Shown: positions 59,401-64,000 of the stretch, piece after piece
Position numbering within the stretch: the first letter of the stretch is position 1
Layout of the letters: every line of letters starts with the position of its first letter
From: Agapanthus africanus
Lineage: Eukaryota; Streptophyta; Magnoliopsida; Asparagales; Amaryllidaceae
Assembly: GCA_030015575.1 (NCBI GenBank)
Contig: JASDDO010000019.1
Location: forward strand, 512,154,986 to 512,218,985
DNA length: 64,000 nucleotides
Reading direction: 5' to 3'
Made by a program: the position numbers and the translations under genes
Notes under the pieces: generated by a model
Told to the model about the DNA's origin: nothing
What the model saw: only the letters and a program-made list of their open reading frames with translations
Database searches by the model: none

Positions 59401-61060
59401 GGGGATGGATTCTGGTTTGGAGAAATAGGAATAAGGTTTATTCGGTGGTCTTTTATCTTCACCTTCTCTCGCATTCCGAGTGCTCCTACGATTAGGACAG
59501 TACACCCATTACGCTCATTGGATAGTCTTCTTCCAAACCATAGGCTGGTGTCGAACGGTAGGGAAGGAAGAAAACCATTTGGCCTAAAGGGGTGTGCAGA
59601 AGGTAATGACTAAAGACATAAGAAGGGATATGGAGAGATGGCAAAGAAATATACGGTTACAGTTGTGAATCTGGATAATGGAAGAGGCATTACTAGGAAT
59701 ACCAGGATACCCCATCGAAACATTTCAATGTTTCAGTATCACTGTGTACTGTTAAAAGAAAACTGATTTCCCAATTAGCACTTGCTCCAGGGTATATATT
59801 TACCAGGTATGATTCTCATATCTGTATGGTTTTACAGATGATGAGTGGGAGTAAATTATTTGGAATTAGGTGATCATCCTCATTATATCGGAATTCGTTG
59901 TAATTGATGATATTTGAGGAAGTCACCTGGGTTGTTTGCCGGACGGCAAATATTTGGTTTTGAATATCCGTTGTTATGCACCAATTTCAAATTGATATAT
60001 CTGTACGTCTATTTTCATAGAGTGAGATATACCTTTTTGAAATTATGTCTATGACATTTACCTATATCAGTGGATGGTTAGGTAAGGAGCATTAAACAGC
60101 GGTGTAATTCTTCATAACCATAGTACAGTTTTCAACCTACGACACGCAGGGATTGAGTTATTAGACTTAAGGGACTTATACAAAGTATTGTATGTTGTCC
60201 AGCGTCCATGAGGACAAAGGGGTTGGTTCTCGTACTATATTCGGTTTACTTATGACTTCTCTAGTTCTTAGATAAGTGTTTCGTACAAACACAAGGTCTG
60301 TGTTTTGAGATATTATAGGTATATGAATAAAGTAGAGAACCAGGTGTTGCAAGTATCGGGATTCTTCAAGGTGATCGAAGATGTAGATACTTGTGTAGGG
60401 TATTCAGTTGATAGTAGTGATTAAGAGAACTTGCTTCTCTTTCAGATTACTCATAATTGGAAGCACTCCTAAGTTGAGAAATGCTGATCGGTCTCTTTCC
60501 ATTTGGTTAACATGCACTGGAGACAGCTGCATGATTTGAATCTGGTTCAATTAAATTAGTGCCTCTGTTTCTGTATTAGATATAGAACAGTTCATATCTT
60601 GACGATGTTAAGGTACGGGGAGTTGTCCGGCTTATGCTTAAAACCAGACTCTGGACAACTCAAGGCACGTTTCTGTAATGGCTGTTTGTGGGTTGACCCA
60701 GGCTATAACGAGGGTTGACTTTCTACCATCTGGAAGATCAATAGTGATATTGTTCTTGACTCGCCACAGTTTTAATAAAAATGGATTTTTTCAGAAAACA
60801 GTAGTGGGAGTATGGTAGAACTGGAAGTGATTCCAGAACCGCAAACGATTGTTGAAGATTTGATAAGAACCTAAAGATTCAATCTGGTTTGACATTCCAT
60901 TGGCCACTCCGTAGATACGGTGGGTAACCTCAGACACCCGAGAGGTACTCCGGTAGCCTCAAGGATGGTGACAAGAAGGTTCTTGTTTACCCAGACTTGC
61001 CATTGCTGTTGTTCCAGGATGCGAGACCCGGCTGGAGGATGAGTATAGCGTCGTTCTAAA
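56494..61060 (+). other. Noncoding interior of copia element E
   Basis: In order: leader hairpin (56688-56734, pairing at about 18 of 21 positions), the duplicated roughly 130-bp segment (about 57910-58150), box triplet (58277, 58371, 58455) of a different sequence type from C and D, and the tandem duplication of about 400 bp (58865-59660). No supported reading frame. Confidence 0.75.
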
Positions 61061-62034
61061 CTAGCTTTAGAAGTGTACGTCTATATGACTCTGCCAGAGG
61101 GTTGTCATAGTCAGTAGGAGCAACGGAAGCATTGGTGGACAAGAGGCTTATGTCTATTTATAAATTAAAGCAGATATAGCGGAGATAGATCATCTATTTT
61201 TGATATGACAGTCATAGGTTTGACTTCATCAGAATAGGGGTGGATCTGTTAAGAAGGTAGTAGGGTGTGATGTTCTGGTATTTGGATGACATACACAGAG
61301 TAGGAAAAGAAACTCCTATACTACGATCGGTTATGCTTTGGTTGTCACACAGTGGTTTCTCCACATAGGAATTGGGTATTATATCAGACATTCTGGTTAC
61401 TAGATCTATAGATCTAGATTTGGGTGGTTCCCAATCAGGGTACTTAGACAGCATTCTAAAGGTGTTTTAGAATGGATGACTCCTGGCATGGTGGTGTACC
61501 TGCAGGTGATGGAGTCACCCTCTCTAAAGGTGTCTACTAAAGTGGAGAGGGATGTGCATGATTGGCAGATCACTTGCTTAGGCAATTGAGTCAGTCATGA
61601 GATGTCAAGTACCACACCAGATGTTGTTTCTTGCAGTGGATGAAATAAATTGATATTGATCCAATCCTGGAGAAACGAACGGAAGCAGTTTTAGAACATA
61701 AGTGGATGTTCTAGGAATATGATAACAATAACCTCTTTTAGGAGACAGTTATCATTCCAGGCTTGCAAGGTGACCTGGACGGCTGAGTGGCTGTCAGAGT
61801 TGTAATTTTCCCTCTGACGAGGGGCAGTAGTATGGACAGGTGGTCCAAGGGGATACTGAGGGAGGCATGACGCAGGATACTGATTAAGTTCAGTTGACGA
61901 TACAGTCTAAGAAGTTTGGATTTGGAGTTCATTTATGAGCTAGGTCCCATCAGACATCCAGACACATTCTAAGACAGGTATTGCTCATTTCGGGAGATGG
62001 CTTTCTCCGCGAACTTGAGATATAGAGATACATA
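61061..62034 (+). pseudogene. Decayed copia RT-RNase H remnant in element E, longest of the three
   Basis: Readable in changing frames: a VYMT-type segment near 61075; WYLDDI near 61277-61293 followed by LRSVMLWLSHSGF and, further on, GSQSGYLDSILKVF (compare copia GLSQSTYIDKVLKRF); then RMDDS and DGVTLSK near 61470-61540; and S-N-P-G about 61660. The segment 61372-61620 is missing in C and D. The order and spacing match Angela-type RT into RNase H. Many stops and shifts make it non-functional. Confidence 0.78.
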
Positions 62035-64000
62035 TGTTAGTTATATGTATGCCCTAGAGGCCATTACTATACATAGGATGTATATTGTAGTGGATGCTTG
62101 GACATATATAGGGATGACTTTCTTGCTCGATATGATAGTATGCTATCTGGTTACTCTTTACCTAAACGTGTACACTGATTGTCACTCTGTTACATGTTGG
62201 TAAAGCCCTTAGGATGTGTACTTGACTACCTGGACTATGATACGGATCATACTAGTGGGGACATGGTAGTCTATAAGTACATCCTTCAAAGTCCCTAGTC
62301 ATGGGTGTATCGAGACGGGGCATCGATATACCAGAGTAGACTAGCGTGTAGCTTCTCGACCCATATAGATGGGCGATGGATGATCCTATATCCATTGGTG
62401 TTTGACATCAGAGATGATATACGGGTGCTCAGTAGAGACTGGGTACACTGGACGGACTCGCCGAGAACTCCCAGATGGTATTATACCTTACGTCAGATGG
62501 CAGTTCTCTGGTGACACTGGTACAGGTTAGTCTGTAGATCCGAGATCGTCATAGAGTCTTGTGTGATTCCTACTGTGCTTTGATTTCCATCATACCACGT
62601 CCAAGAGGGCATGCAAAAAGGTAGCTTTTGGGTACAGTCCTAAGTCACATGGAGGCAATGAGGGATATGAGGGGATTCATCTATCCCGGTATAGGGAGTT
62701 GATGTTGCGCAGTGCTCGATTGGCTATAACAGGAAGTCCTTGGCCAAAGCTGTTTTAGGGATTTACTGGTAAGTGTTACCAGTAGTTTCTCGACCAGTTA
62801 TGAGCCTCATATCGACACGACTTATCGAGTTATTGGGGTCTGACGTTTACCACCCCTAGACGAGATATGCGACATATCAGACGAACAGACCAGACTGTAC
62901 GGTAGTGTTACTGGTTGGATTCACAGGAGTGTGAGCGGGCTTGCTCGTTGATCTTCTGATTGCTCAATACCCGGGTGGCCGTTACGTTTAGCAGACCGCT
63001 TGCGGCTTGTGGGTGTTTGATATGATCATCACCTACTGCCGGCGTATTGACGAGTCTTTAGAGTCCTACACAGGGGTTTCCTGGCTCAAGCGAAACGAAA
63101 TAGGAGCGCATATGAGATATGTGCGGGACCGAGAATAATACCAGTATGTGATACTGTATTCTATTCTCGTGATTTGTGACATTGATCGGTTGTATGCGAT
63201 ATAGCCGGGTTATCGGATCAAGTGTTGATTCGATAAGTTGTTACTATTAATATTAGTTGGTTATATGCGATATGACCGGATCGTTAAATCAAGTGTTGAT
63301 TTAATGATTTAATGTATAATTATATATTTGATATATTACTTTACATTAACTAGTATTGGTTCACTTAAGATTGATTTTCTCACTTGAATGTGCACATTGT
63401 TTATATGTGATATATGCAAGTGTACATGTTTGTATCATGCTTGATGATACAAACAAGTTGTGTGTATGAGACTTGAACCAAATCAAGGTTAGATTAGGGT
63501 TTACTATTTTCCTAAGCATATAACAAAAGGGTGTGACTTTGGTCAAAGTTATCAAGCTTCATGAAGCTTGATAAACATTGACAAAGTCAACTCTTTTGTC
63601 ATATGTTTAAAGATATTAGTTAACCCAACCTTTAACCTAATGGTTTGGTTAAATCTCTACATGAGTTAAGCATGAGGGCTTAACTCAACCATGGTGCCAT
63701 TATTTATTAGATAAGTTTCATTTTGGATAGAAATTAATATGATTCTTTCTTCTTCTTCATCTTCATCAAGCCCACAAAAGCTTGCTAGCTCTAATGGTGC
63801 CATGAGAAAAAGAGTGAGAAATCCAATTCTAAAGTGAACCCACTTCCTATTTCTTCATCCTCTTCTACTTGCCATGTAGTATAGGGTGTTCTCTTCACAA
63901 AGTTTTTGACCAAGCGAAAGAATAGCTTGAGTTTGAGTCTCCCCGACGTAGATCATCTTCGGCCTCGAAGTCAATGACCTAGCCCGATCATTTCTCCGAC
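62035..64000 (+). repeat. LTR of another Angela-like element (F), running off the window
   Basis: Starts TGTTAGTTATATGTATGCCC, close to the TGTTGGAAATATGCCC start of Angela/BARE LTRs. 62120-63060 is clearly related to the LTRs of C, D and E but more distant. No polypurine tract precedes it, so it is a 5' or solo LTR inserted in E, or a recombination join. Hairpins at 63433-63451 and 63549-63574 lie in its 3' half. No right end is seen. Confidence 0.8.
63549..63574. repeat. 26-bp perfect palindrome
   Basis: The arms TTATCAAGCTTCA and TGAAGCTTGATAA are exact reverse complements with no spacer. It lies in the U3/R part of the F LTR. Confidence 0.85.

Larger units (their letters stand above)
54493..62034 (+). 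mobile_element. Copia element E, third copy of the noncoding Angela-like family, 3' end missing
   Basis: Has a 5' LTR, a priming site and an interior colinear with C and D. The sequence stops matching at about 62034, some 50 bp before the DPLTEA remnant and polypurine tract expected from C and D. There the LTR of element F begins. The left target duplication cannot be tested because the right end is not in the window. It keeps more of the RT remnant than C or D. Confidence 0.88.

Overview
The window is a plant intergenic block made almost entirely of LTR retrotransposons nested inside one another. The evidence for a flowering plant is the set of element types: Athila-type Ty3 elements primed by tRNA-Asp, Angela/BARE-type Ty1/copia elements primed by initiator tRNA-Met, Tekay-like Ty3 LTRs of 3.5-4.4 kb, a Tat-like LTR, and a Mutator-like element with a 9-bp target duplication. 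The species cannot be named. No host protein-coding gene could be supported. The only near-intact protein is the Athila polyprotein at 35852-41683, on the minus strand.

Layout. 1-6688 is the left-truncated part of a minus-strand Ty3 element (internal part 1-2238, priming site 2239-2250, 4.4-kb LTR 2255-6688). It sits in an 86-bp tandem array (6689-7555) that belongs to a Tat-like LTR remnant reaching about 8650. 8653-8905 is a short CT-rich stretch that resembles a gene leader. 8915-9677 is a MULE-type element flanked by a perfect 9-bp duplication (TTTAATTTA).

9842-53417 is one Athila element (B, target duplication TTACC) that has been opened by a chain of insertions. B is interrupted by copia element C (16246-50876). 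The 3' LTR of C is interrupted by a second copy of the same family, D (24677-49793, target duplication TCCCT). The interior of D is interrupted twice: by a Tekay-like solo LTR (27238-30693, GTGAA) and by a complete Athila element A (32557-44544, CGACC). Four of the five insertions have exact 5-bp target duplications; C has a 4-of-5 match. A third copia copy, E, starts at 54493 and is cut at 62034 by the LTR of another Angela-like element, F, which runs off the window.

How the parts relate. Athila A has complete protease, reverse transcriptase, RNase H and integrase signatures and LTRs differing at about a dozen sites, so it is the youngest insertion; one TGA codon interrupts gag. Athila B keeps only gag, protease and a hydrophobic tail, and is broken. 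The copia copies C, D and E have about 2-kb LTRs and about 5.5-kb interiors without open frames. Near their 3' ends they hold decayed RT-RNase H remnants, so they must have depended on proteins from another element.

The most unusual signal is a recurring GC-rich palindrome or hairpin module, usually paired, built on GGCCGCGG/CCGCGGCC-type sequence. It occurs in LTRs or leaders of at least three unrelated families here. Other signals worth checking are repeated polypurine-tract-like motifs between Athila pol and the 3' LTR, element-specific triplets of inverted TTGAC boxes in the copia interiors, and LTR divergences that run opposite to the nesting order.
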